Below are positions 56,160-64,000 of a stretch of 64,000 nt of DNA, one piece after another. Under the pieces are notes generated by a model. It was given only the letters and a program-made list of their open reading frames with translations. It was not told the DNA's origin and ran no database searches. How positions within the stretch are numbered: the first letter of the stretch is position 1; each line of letters opens with the position of its first letter. Made by a program: the position numbers and the translations under genes. The stretch is taken from positions 68,412 through 132,411 of the forward strand of contig JAHHTW010000002.1 in assembly GCA_020024265.1 (NCBI GenBank). Reading direction: 5' to 3'. The DNA is from Anaerotignum sp. Lineage in GTDB: Bacteria; Bacillota; Clostridia; Lachnospirales; Anaerotignaceae.

Positions 56160-57037
56160 CATATTGTTAAAAATTTATTATTATTTTGCAAAAACAGGTG
56201 AAAAAGTATCTTTCTGCCATCAAAAAATGTATTCTGTATACACACTTCATCTAAAAATACATTTTTCTTTTCTTTTTTTGTAATAATCTGTGTGAATTTT
56301 CTAAAATCCTATAGAAATTTTAGTAATTCAGTGGGGAAACTCTACAGTATCCCTCTCTATAAGTGGTTCATATTTCCTTCTATTTTTATATGATTTTCAC
56401 ACAATATTTATTTGTATGCGAAATATTCGTATTGCAAAACCTTTTTCAAAATCAGATTTTGTTAAATAATCTTCAATATCTGTGCAGAGTTTTTCACAAT
56501 AAAAAGAGATTTTTGTCAACACCCCTCACCAACAGGCATTGGGCTTGTATCAGCAGGGTGAATCTTCATTACGGTATACGGATTCTGTTTCTGTGTCTTT
56601 GATATGGAATGGTTCATATCTTACATTCAGCTATAAAAACAGACAAAGACCATATACATTTTCTAATCCGTTGCGACATGACTGACAGCGTGTGTAACAG
56701 CGTTTAGAGCATTGCGCAAAAAGCAACCGAGGATCTATGGAAAATATACCAATGATCTTGCAGGCAGTATTGGAAGCAGAAAATCATTTGATCTAACGGA
56801 TATTTTGCTTGCAATATCGTTTCAGTATCGTCAGACTCCATACAAACATGCATCGAAAGCCAAGCAAGGCTCCTCCCACCGCCCAAAGGCAGTGAGAGGA
56901 GCCTACAACAAACGAAAGGATTTTATTTCTGAAAAATATTCACAAAAATATCTTTTTTGTCATCAAATATGTGCTTTACAGCCATTTTTGCACGCATTTT
57001 CCATATTGCCCATACTCCATTTCACATAAGGACATTC
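56160..57037. other. Long AT-rich intergenic region (878 bp)
   Basis: No frame with a ribosome site and protein-like composition is present on either strand. It holds T-rich stretches, one strong hairpin at 56867-56904 and otherwise nothing I can name. Regulatory sequence for the acrylate operon, a small RNA or remains of a lost gene are possible. Confidence 0.5.
56867..56904. repeat. GC-rich hairpin in the intergenic region
   Basis: AGGCTCCTC (56867-56875) pairs perfectly with GAGGAGCCT (56896-56904), with further partial pairing inside. It is far more G+C-rich than its surroundings and has no T run on either side, so it is not an ordinary terminator. Confidence 0.6.
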
Positions 57038-58168
57038 TCATATTTCAGAGGAATGGCTTCTCGCTTCCTTTTTTCCATGCTCTGCACGTTTTTGTAAAAT
57101 CGCCTGCCACAATGTATCCTCTGTATAAATGGCAAAAGGGGAAATCTCCAGCAGCTGTGCCTGTATTTCCATCCATTTGATCCACATATCATAATAATTC
57201 CCTTTGACTTTGAGTTTTCTGGAGAGTTTGGGTAATATTTTTTCATTGATTTCTCGCAATGTCAGATCCACATGGTTCTCTTTTGCCTTCTGCCTGCATA
57301 TCATACAAAGCATACCATATGCCTTTTCCTCTGTCCATTTGCGATCAATATAGTATGTTTTGCCTACAAGCCCATACAAAAAACGCTGTCCATCATAATA
57401 CCCCAGCTGCATATCTCTTCTGGTATATTCTTCATCAAACTGCAATACATTGCATAGCTGCTCTGTTGGCCCAATCTCTACAATATGCGCATCCTCGGGA
57501 ATTTCTACCTTTTTGATAAAACCTATGCCATAAATACGAATCACAATGATATCACGATATCCACGGGAAAGCAAAGAATCTATGGGCAATACATTTGGAA
57601 ATCCGCCATCTGTATAGTACTTTCCACCCAATTTTTTCTGCTTGAATACAGGAAAAAATGCACTTGCCAAAAGCATATCATGCAATGTACCATCTGGTAA
57701 TGTTTTGACATCTAAATCCAGCTCTCTTTGATCCGTCAATGAATACGTTACCAAAAAAAACGAAACATCCGAATTTCTGATTTTTTCTTCATCAATCACA
57801 TCCTCCATCATACTTTCCAAAGGAGCCGTATCAAAACCGCCATTTTGTATGACATCCAACATATCCCGCAAAAAGTCCGGCCATTGCGACCAATGCAAAG
57901 TACCATCGAAAAACGCCTTCATCTGCGTATCATCTACATCAATTACTTGTGAAAATTTGATATTTTCCCAGAGCTTTTCCGCCGTTTCTAAATCTCGCAT
58001 CGCCATCAATGCACCGTTGAGTGCGCCTACGGAAGCACCGGAAACAGCTTCATATTGCACGCCTGCTTCCTCCAGCGCCTTCCATACACCAATTTCATAA
58101 GCACCCTTTGCGCCACCACCTTCCAAGGCAATGGCATATTTTTTTGATAAATCCAGCTTACATTGCAT
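57038..58168 (-). CDS. Patatin-like phospholipase (RssA-type)
   Basis: The ATG at 58168 (MQCKLDLSKKYAIALEGGGA) is preferred because GGGTGAT lies before it; another ATG at 58180 overlaps the PBP stop. The 376-residue protein has the oxyanion loop EGGGAKGAYEIGV, nucleophile Ser in GASVGALNG, and the catalytic Asp in YYTDGGFPNVLPID. The last ~150 residues are a helical extension without a known domain. It probably hydrolyses membrane phospholipids. It follows the PBP gene with a near-overlap. Confidence 0.88.
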   Translation of the reverse strand: MQCKLDLSKKYAIALEGGGAKGAYEIGVWKALEEAGVQYEAVSGASVGALNGALMAMRDLETAEKLWENIKFSQVIDVDDTQMKAFFDGTLHWSQWPDFLRDMLDVIQNGGFDTAPLESMMEDVIDEEKIRNSDVSFFLVTYSLTDQRELDLDVKTLPDGTLHDMLLASAFFPVFKQKKLGGKYYTDGGFPNVLPIDSLLSRGYRDIIVIRIYGIGFIKKVEIPEDAHIVEIGPTEQLCNVLQFDEEYTRRDMQLGYYDGQRFLYGLVGKTYYIDRKWTEEKAYGMLCMICRQKAKENHVDLTLREINEKILPKLSRKLKVKGNYYDMWIKWMEIQAQLLEISPFAIYTEDTLWQAILQKRAEHGKKEARSHSSEI

Positions 58169-58172
58169 ATGA

Positions 58173-59579
58173 TCACCCATTTTCTGATGTTTGTTCCAAT
58201 GCTACCTGCAATACCTTTCCGGCAAGCGGCGTTGCTTTTCCATAATCGGCATTTTCAATCACAACTGCAATTGCCACACGTGGATTCTCTACCGGTGCAT
58301 ACCCTACAAACCACGAATGGTCATTACCCGTTGCATTTTCTGCCGTACCGGTCTTACCTGCGACCGTCACACCGCTTTGCCGTGCTGCTTTGCCTGTACC
58401 ATGTTCTACAACTCCTGTCAACATGGTATCCAACTGCATCGCTTCTTCTATGGTGCAAAATTCCAGCAATTTTTCCGGCACTGTTACATCCGCTATACTC
58501 CCATCCGGATGCTGCACATGGTCTATGATATAGGGACGCATCATAATCCCATCATTTGCCACTGCGGAAATCATCATTGCCATATACAATGGAGAAACAC
58601 TGGTTCTCCCCTGCCCTATGCTTGTTTCTACCAGCTCACTTTCCGTAGCACTGCGATTGAGACCCATCATGCTTTTTGTATACTGCAATTCAAACCCATA
58701 ATCCGAAACAATGCCACAGCGTTCCATCACTCTGCTCAGATTTTTTGCTCCGATCTGTGTTGCTGCTTTTGCGAAAAAACAATTGCAGGACTGTGCCATT
58801 GCATCATTTAAGTCCACCTCACCATGCGCCTGATCATGATAACAATGTATGACTTTATCCTGAAATTCCGTTTCTCCGGTACACGTAATGGTAAAATTTT
58901 TCCAATTCGGCATATATTCCATCATGGCAAGTGCGGTAATGATCTTAAATGTAGATCCCGGTGGATACAATCCCTGTGTTGCACGGTTCAGCAAAGGGCT
59001 GTCCTCATCTGCTGTCAATGTGTCCCATTCCTCTGCCACTGTATTGGGATTGAAGTCCGGATATGCCTGCATTGCCAGAATACGTCCGGTGGATGGCTCC
59101 ATCACCACCACTGCGCCTTTCATACTTCCGAGCAAATCCCCTGCGATATCCTGAATATCCATATCAATGGTCAATGCCACGTCATTTCCCTTAGGATCTG
59201 TACCTTGAAAAAGACCTTGGATTCTTTGCAGCAATTCGTGATGCACAGACATCATGGCAAAATTCCCTGCTGCTTCTACACCGGTCTTACCTACATCACT
59301 ATACCCTGTGACATGTGCTGTCATACGTGCACGTGGATATTCTCTGCGATAACCGCCATCTTCCAAGGGTATGCTGCTTGCCAAAATTTGTCCTTCGTTA
59401 TCCAGTATATCTCCACGCTGTATTCCTTCCACATCATGACGCAAACGGATATTATAAGAATTGCTGGAAATTTCCTGTCGATCCATAAGAACCAATTTCC
59501 CCAAATACCCCAACAGCAAAAAGAAGCAAAGTGCCAACAGCCAAAATACACGTCTGACACTACGTTTCATATTATTCAT
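58173..59579 (-). CDS. Class B penicillin-binding protein (transpeptidase)
   Basis: The start is ATG 59579 (MNNMKRSVRRVFWLLALCFF) behind AAAGGAGAGG. The 468-residue protein has one N-terminal membrane helix, a short dimerisation region (YRREYPRARMTAHVTGYSD), and a transpeptidase domain with YPPGSTFKIIT (SxxK), AQSCNCFFAKAA (SxN) and VAGKTGTAEN (KTG). It is of the PbpA/FtsI type that works with an SEDS glycosyltransferase, which is encoded immediately upstream. Confidence 0.93.
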   Translation of the reverse strand: MNNMKRSVRRVFWLLALCFFLLLGYLGKLVLMDRQEISSNSYNIRLRHDVEGIQRGDILDNEGQILASSIPLEDGGYRREYPRARMTAHVTGYSDVGKTGVEAAGNFAMMSVHHELLQRIQGLFQGTDPKGNDVALTIDMDIQDIAGDLLGSMKGAVVVMEPSTGRILAMQAYPDFNPNTVAEEWDTLTADEDSPLLNRATQGLYPPGSTFKIITALAMMEYMPNWKNFTITCTGETEFQDKVIHCYHDQAHGEVDLNDAMAQSCNCFFAKAATQIGAKNLSRVMERCGIVSDYGFELQYTKSMMGLNRSATESELVETSIGQGRTSVSPLYMAMMISAVANDGIMMRPYIIDHVQHPDGSIADVTVPEKLLEFCTIEEAMQLDTMLTGVVEHGTGKAARQSGVTVAGKTGTAENATGNDHSWFVGYAPVENPRVAIAVVIENADYGKATPLAGKVLQVALEQTSENG

Positions 59580-60948
59580 CGGCGTATCCTCTCCTTTCCG
59601 TATATTGCGGTGTGGCTTCCGGCTCACTGTGCTGTTCGCAATATACGCATACCCATTGCAAAATCCCCAGCATCATAAGGCTAACCAGTACAGATGTACC
59701 GCCATAGCTGACAAAGGGCAATGTGACACCGGTTAACGGAATGAGTTTGATCACACCTCCAATAATCACAAATGCCTGAAAACACAGCATGACCGTAATG
59801 CCAACTGCAAGCAGACTGTAATATCGTCTGGTGCAGTCAAGTGTAATACGTATCCCCCGATACAAGAGCATAATGAAAATACAGATAATCCCAGCGCCAA
59901 ACAAGCCTCCAAACTCCTCACAAATTGCTGCAAAAATAAGGTCACTTTCAACCACCGGAATGCTCAGTGGCATGCCCTTTGTCAAACCACTGCCCAACAA
60001 ACCATATGTTGTAATGGCAAACAATGACGTAACAATCTGGTATCCACCTCTGTCAATATCCGCCCATGGATTTTGCCATGCAGCCACACGCACACGCACA
60101 TGCGAAAACAGATGATATGCTACAACCGCCGCTGCGCTTGCCGCACCCATGCCAATCAAAAACAAACGCTCATTGGATGTGGCAATATACAGCATCGTCA
60201 TAAATGTCATAAAGAAAATCAATGCCGAACCCAAATCCTTCTGCAATACCAAAAGCAGTACCACCCCTGCGCTCAATCCGCCTGTAATGATCAGTTCTTT
60301 GAGTTCCACACGTTTGCGGAATACGCTTGCCAGATAGAATACAAAAAGAAATTTTGCAATCTCTGACGGTTGGAAACTGATACTGCCAATCTCCAGCCAA
60401 TTCTGTGATCCGCCATGCTCTGTACCAAAAATCAGTGTGCAGAGCAAAAGTCCATAGCATCCAATGATATATGCCCATTCAAACATTTCAAAGCGTGGAA
60501 TCCATCTCAGCAAAGACGGCAATGCCATCATACCACCCAATCCTATCATCATCCAAATCAATTGACGATGTGCCAAATTTGCATCCACTCTTTGCAGTAC
60601 AATCATACTGACATCCATCAAAAACAGCATACCCGTCCAAATCAACGGGCAGCCTTCATAATAGAAACGATCTAAAAGCTGTACTGCAATCAAAAGAAAA
60701 ATCAATGCTACCGCACCAAAAATCACTGTTTCCAGCGAAAACAAATGTGTATCTCGATTATAGGAAAGAATCAAAAATGCTGTCAAATGCATCAATACAA
60801 TCAACCGTCGCTGTACAGATATTGCACGGTAAGGACTGCCAAGATACCCTCCCTGTTCGTATGCAATATATACAATTGCTTTCCATAAAAACAATGCTAT
60901 ATAAATCACAAACAAGTATCTGCTCAGCATGATGATCAAATCAAACAT
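59572..60948 (-). CDS. FtsW/RodA/SpoVE-family (SEDS) peptidoglycan glycosyltransferase
   Basis: The start is ATG 60948 (MFDLIIMLSRYLFVIYIALF), behind GGAGTGGAGTGAG in the end of the U32 gene. The 458-residue protein has about ten membrane segments and the SEDS motifs GSISFQPSEIAKFLFVFYLA, LQKDLGSALIFFMTF and LTGVTLPFVSYGGTS. It polymerises lipid II and pairs with the PBP encoded by the next gene, which it overlaps by 8 bases. Which of RodA, FtsW or SpoVE it corresponds to cannot be told from sequence alone. Confidence 0.93.
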   Translation of the reverse strand: MFDLIIMLSRYLFVIYIALFLWKAIVYIAYEQGGYLGSPYRAISVQRRLIVLMHLTAFLILSYNRDTHLFSLETVIFGAVALIFLLIAVQLLDRFYYEGCPLIWTGMLFLMDVSMIVLQRVDANLAHRQLIWMMIGLGGMMALPSLLRWIPRFEMFEWAYIIGCYGLLLCTLIFGTEHGGSQNWLEIGSISFQPSEIAKFLFVFYLASVFRKRVELKELIITGGLSAGVVLLLVLQKDLGSALIFFMTFMTMLYIATSNERLFLIGMGAASAAAVVAYHLFSHVRVRVAAWQNPWADIDRGGYQIVTSLFAITTYGLLGSGLTKGMPLSIPVVESDLIFAAICEEFGGLFGAGIICIFIMLLYRGIRITLDCTRRYYSLLAVGITVMLCFQAFVIIGGVIKLIPLTGVTLPFVSYGGTSVLVSLMMLGILQWVCVYCEQHSEPEATPQYTERRGYADE

Positions 60949-60952
60949 ATTC

Positions 60953-63376
60953 TCACTCCACTCCACGGAAGAAATGTCCCTTTGTACTTCCTTTTTTGTT
61001 CATTTCCTGTAACAATGCCCTCGTTTCCGCTCCGCAATATGCAGCATCTGCTGTCATTTCCACATAAGCACGCACCATACGTTCTACACGTGCAGGTCCT
61101 TCCTTTGTAAATTGCAGACGTACACTGCCCACCGCATTATCCAGAATTTCATCATAAAACTTCAGTGTAAAGAGAGGTTTTCCATTCAAAATCGTACAGA
61201 AACATCTTTCACAATCTGTCATCAAGGGGAACTTTTCTCCTTTTCTATCACGCAGGAAATATAATTCTTCTGAAAAACGTTTTGTACAATACTCCCCACT
61301 ACGCTTTCCACCGGCAAAATTTCCAATGGGACATTGCTGTGTGGTCATCAAGGGGAGATAGCCGTAGACAATCATTTCACAACAACGGTCTGCCATAGAA
61401 CGAATTTCCTGTAAATTGCTTTCTACAGACAGACAAACATTGTTTGCACCCTCCCGTTTCCAGAACAATACACTTTCCCGATTCAATACATTTAAGTTAT
61501 AATCTACCGTCACCCTTTTCCCAAAGCACTGTACGGCTCCCAGCTGACCTGCGGAACGTACCAAAAATCCATCCAAATCGCTTTCCCCAAACAGCTGCAA
61601 TCTTTCCAAATCCTCTGCCCGATCCCGATCCACACGAGGCAATGCCACATAGCATTTCACACCATGCTGTCTGCATTTTTCCATAACAGCAGAAAGATTT
61701 TTTTCCAATGCTTTTGTAGATTCTATATAAATGGTATCCAATCCTTTTTGTTTGACCGCAGCATAAAATTGCTCCAAATTGCTCACCAATACCGTAACCT
61801 TCTTTTGCAGAATACGGCTTTCTTGCGCAATCTTTGGCAGTTCTTTCTGCTCTGTAGCGGCACGCTTTGTTTTTTTCAATATTGCCCGTTCCAAAAGCTC
61901 CGCCGCTTCTCTGCGCAAATGGTTCAGCTCAGATACGCCAATATAGATATGATCATCTGCTTGTATATCCAGATTTTCAAATACAAACGGTGTTGCCCCC
62001 AGCTTCTGTATCTGTTGACGCAATTTTTCCTCTGTCAATGGCTGTTTTCCTGCCTGTTCCACAGTCCCACCGGATACATATACACTGCTGCCACCATTGT
62101 CCCACAGCTGCAAAGCCAACGGCTCACCCAATCTTGCCTTTAATAAGCCATAAATCGGCAGCTTACGGGTTTCCTTTTCCCAAGTTTTCTGCAAAGCATC
62201 GTTCAAAGCCTTTCCATAGGTGCGATATACCACATCATTTTTTGCAATATCGCCTTCCAATGTCAATGTAATCACTTCTCCTGCTTTGGAATGCTTTGTA
62301 ACCTGACAACCAACATGCGGCTCCTTCTTTGTCCAGATTTCGATGCCATCCCCTGGCACAAGCGCTTCTCTGGTACGAATCACCACTTTTTTATGTTGTG
62401 GAAGGTATTTATCCACAATCCCAACTTTTAAGCCCCATGTTTTTGGTCGTTCCACACTCATCATGTCCAAACCGCCACGGGAAGTATAATATCCTTCTGT
62501 AAAACCACCACGATTGAACAACTGTGTCAATTCTTTCAGATCTTCCGCTTCTACTTTATAATGTTCCGGATTTTTGGCATATAAATCCAAATATTTGCGG
62601 TAAATTCTGGTAACGCCTGCCACATATTCCGGATTTTTCATACGTCCCTCAATTTTCAAGGATGCAATTCCAGCTTCCACAAGCTCCGGCAATATGGTAA
62701 TGGTTGCCACATCCTTGGGAGAAAGTAAATGCCCTTCTGCAATTTTATCATATCCACAATGCAGTGCATATGGAAGGCGGCAGGTCTGCGCACAGCGTCC
62801 ACGGTTTCCGCTTCTTCCACCAAGCATACTGCTCATAATACATTGCCCGGAATAACAAACGCAAAGCGCACCATGTACAAATGTTTCTACCTCTGCTTCT
62901 GTATGTTCTGTGATATGACGGATTTCCGGCAATGTCAATTCCCGGCTCAATACCACCTTTTGAAAACCCCTCTCATGCCAATAATTGACATCCGCCAAAG
63001 AATTGGCTGTCATTTGGGTACTGGCATGCAGCGGAAATTCCGGAAAACGTGTGCGGACCAGCTTTGCAGCCCCTGTATCCTGCATAATCAGCGCATCTAC
63101 CCCAATATGGTACAGCTTTTCGATAAAATCCAAAAAGGTCTTGAGTTCATGATCCTTATATACCGTATTGACGGTAACATATACCCGTACTCCTCTTAAA
63201 TGACAATAATTACATGCTTCCTCCAGTTCTTCTATGGAAAAATTACCTGCATACTGTCTTGCACTAAATAACTTACCTCCCAGATAAACCGCATTGCAGC
63301 CATTTTGCACCGCTGCTTTCAAACTCTCCATAGACCCTGCTGGTGCAAGCAATTCTGGTAAATTTTCAAAAGACAT
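60953..63376 (-). CDS. U32 peptidase-family protein with C-terminal DUF3656-like part
   Basis: The 807-residue protein starts at ATG 63376 behind GGGAGGAC. The N-terminal ~330 residues are the U32 domain: PELLAPAGSMESLKAAVQNG, LHASTQMTANSLADVNYWHE and FVHGALCVCYSGQCIMSSML, with the Cys cluster continuing in NRGRCAQTCRLPY. The C-terminal half repeats parts of the fold (residues ~570-800) with CPIGNFAGGKRSGEYC and DCERCFCTIL. Bacterial members (RlhA, TrhP types) hydroxylate rRNA or tRNA with an iron-sulphur cluster; a peptidase role is less likely. Confidence 0.92.
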   Translation of the reverse strand: MSFENLPELLAPAGSMESLKAAVQNGCNAVYLGGKLFSARQYAGNFSIEELEEACNYCHLRGVRVYVTVNTVYKDHELKTFLDFIEKLYHIGVDALIMQDTGAAKLVRTRFPEFPLHASTQMTANSLADVNYWHERGFQKVVLSRELTLPEIRHITEHTEAEVETFVHGALCVCYSGQCIMSSMLGGRSGNRGRCAQTCRLPYALHCGYDKIAEGHLLSPKDVATITILPELVEAGIASLKIEGRMKNPEYVAGVTRIYRKYLDLYAKNPEHYKVEAEDLKELTQLFNRGGFTEGYYTSRGGLDMMSVERPKTWGLKVGIVDKYLPQHKKVVIRTREALVPGDGIEIWTKKEPHVGCQVTKHSKAGEVITLTLEGDIAKNDVVYRTYGKALNDALQKTWEKETRKLPIYGLLKARLGEPLALQLWDNGGSSVYVSGGTVEQAGKQPLTEEKLRQQIQKLGATPFVFENLDIQADDHIYIGVSELNHLRREAAELLERAILKKTKRAATEQKELPKIAQESRILQKKVTVLVSNLEQFYAAVKQKGLDTIYIESTKALEKNLSAVMEKCRQHGVKCYVALPRVDRDRAEDLERLQLFGESDLDGFLVRSAGQLGAVQCFGKRVTVDYNLNVLNRESVLFWKREGANNVCLSVESNLQEIRSMADRCCEMIVYGYLPLMTTQQCPIGNFAGGKRSGEYCTKRFSEELYFLRDRKGEKFPLMTDCERCFCTILNGKPLFTLKFYDEILDNAVGSVRLQFTKEGPARVERMVRAYVEMTADAAYCGAETRALLQEMNKKGSTKGHFFRGVE

Positions 63377-63405
63377 TTTTTGTCCTCCCTCGTTGTGCGT
63401 AATAT

Positions 63406-63442
63406 CAAAAATGAAAAATAGCAGTTTGCAAATCTGCTATTT
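63406..63442 (-). terminator. Intrinsic terminator before the U32 gene
   Basis: AAATAGCAG (63416-63424) and CTGCTATTT (63434-63442) pair, and on the minus strand TTTTTCATTTTT follows. It ends transcription of the coiled-coil gene at the right edge, or attenuates readthrough into the U32 gene. Confidence 0.75.
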
Positions 63443-63464
63443 CCCATCATCATGTTGTCCTTGT

Positions 63465-64000
63465 TTATCGCTTTCTCATTCTTGCTTTTGCTGTATGACC
63501 ATTGTTTTCTTCTGTTTCATACCGCTGCAATTTTTTCAAAAGAATATTTTTTGTCTGCCTTAATTCTTCCATTTCTTTCCGCATTGCCTGTTTTTCGGCA
63601 TCCAATAAATCATTTTGTTTGCTCTGTATCAAAAACATTTCCTGTTGCATGGCTTCCTTTTCCTGCTGCATGGCTGCAAGTTGCTGTTCCAGCTGCATCT
63701 GTGTATGCTTCATTTGACTGAGTTTTGACGCATAGTTTGCTTCTGTATCTGTATTTTCTCTTTGTGCTTGTATCAACTGCTGCTGGATCTGTTTCATTTC
63801 CAACATTTGCTGCTGTTGCTTCATTCTGATTTCTGTTATTTCCTGTATGAATTTCTGTTTCTCCTGTTGTTCCTGCTTCACCTGTTCTTGCAGCTTGTTC
63901 AGCTGGCTTTGTTTCTGGTTTGCTTCGTTTCGGCGGATTTCCTCTGCGCTTTGCTTTGCCTGCTGTAATTGCTTCACCTGTTCTTGCAGTTTGTTCAGCT
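63465..64000 (-). CDS. Glutamine-rich coiled-coil protein (partial, 5' end outside window; ZapA-like?)
   Basis: The frame is open to the right edge and gives at least 178 C-terminal residues, nearly all coiled coil rich in Gln, Glu and Lys. A ~33-residue repeat is visible (LNKLQEQVKQLQQAK and LNKLQEQVKQEQQEK). The end is basic (NNGHTAKARMRKR). In clostridia the gene upstream of a U32 peptidase is often zapA, sometimes with a long coiled-coil extension, so that is a candidate. The diagnostic N-terminal ZapA domain is outside the window. Confidence 0.6.
   Translation of the reverse strand, partial: LNKLQEQVKQLQQAKQSAEEIRRNEANQKQSQLNKLQEQVKQEQQEKQKFIQEITEIRMKQQQQMLEMKQIQQQLIQAQRENTDTEANYASKLSQMKHTQMQLEQQLAAMQQEKEAMQQEMFLIQSKQNDLLDAEKQAMRKEMEELRQTKNILLKKLQRYETEENNGHTAKARMRKR

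Noticed and set aside
1..64000. CRISPR arrays, tRNA genes and rRNA genes.
   Set aside because: No regularly spaced short repeats, cloverleaf-like segments or rRNA sequences were seen. The 14-bp tandem repeat at 23.8 kb has no spacers.

Overview
The window reads as about 36 kb of an integrated temperate phage followed by about 28 kb of bacterial chromosome. The host looks like an anaerobic, low-to-mid GC clostridial Firmicute. The best taxonomic clue is the operon at 51.0-56.0 kb: a propionate CoA-transferase that I recall as very close to Clostridium (Anaerotignum) propionicum Pct, plus the two subunits and the activator of a 2-hydroxyacyl-CoA dehydratase. This is the lactate-to-propionate (acrylate) route, so an Anaerotignum-like organism is my inference. 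No rRNA, tRNA or CRISPR was seen.

Prophage, 1 to about 35.95 kb; its left end lies outside the window. Late genes run leftward (minus strand) from the terminase at 19.2 kb in the order small and large terminase, SPP1-type portal, MuF protein with a C-terminal metallopeptidase-like domain, scaffold, major capsid protein, head fibre, connector proteins, contractile tail sheath, tube, frameshifted tail chaperone, tape measure and the PBSX XkdP-Q-R-S-T-U baseplate set. It is therefore a contractile-tailed (myovirus-type) phage. Early genes (19.9-25.9 kb, minus) include a sigma-like DUF1492 protein, a RecU-like resolvase, SSB, an HUH-type rolling-circle initiator and an antirepressor. A lambda-like switch lies at 26.6-27.8 kb: a Cro-like protein and a LexA-type repressor with two HTH domains, divergent over three operator-like repeats. 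Rightward accessory genes follow (27.9-34.3 kb): a secreted copper-amine-oxidase-N protein, a glycine-zipper membrane protein, a lipoprotein, an unknown protein coupled to an Xre-Zn-peptidase, and two Fic proteins sharing a 566-bp near-identical repeat. The large serine integrase (34.4-35.9 kb) abuts a PdaB-like polysaccharide deacetylase gene whose 3' end is missing, so the phage appears to have integrated inside a likely sporulation gene.

A tiny rightward operon (19.27-19.83 kb) sits against the direction of the late and early genes: a strong promoter with a palindromic operator, two very short hydrophobic peptides and a ribbon-helix-helix protein.

Chromosome, 36 to 64 kb: an LtaS-like phosphoglycerol transferase; a complete phosphate operon (pstSCAB-phoU, an HD-domain protein, phoB, phoR) with Pho-box-like repeats; a DMT-family transporter; alanine racemase; a 2-enoate-reductase-type flavoenzyme; the acrylate operon with its own promoter, leader hairpin and terminator; a patatin-like phospholipase, a class B PBP and a RodA/FtsW protein in one cluster; a U32 peptidase-family protein; and the 3' part of a coiled-coil protein running off the right edge.
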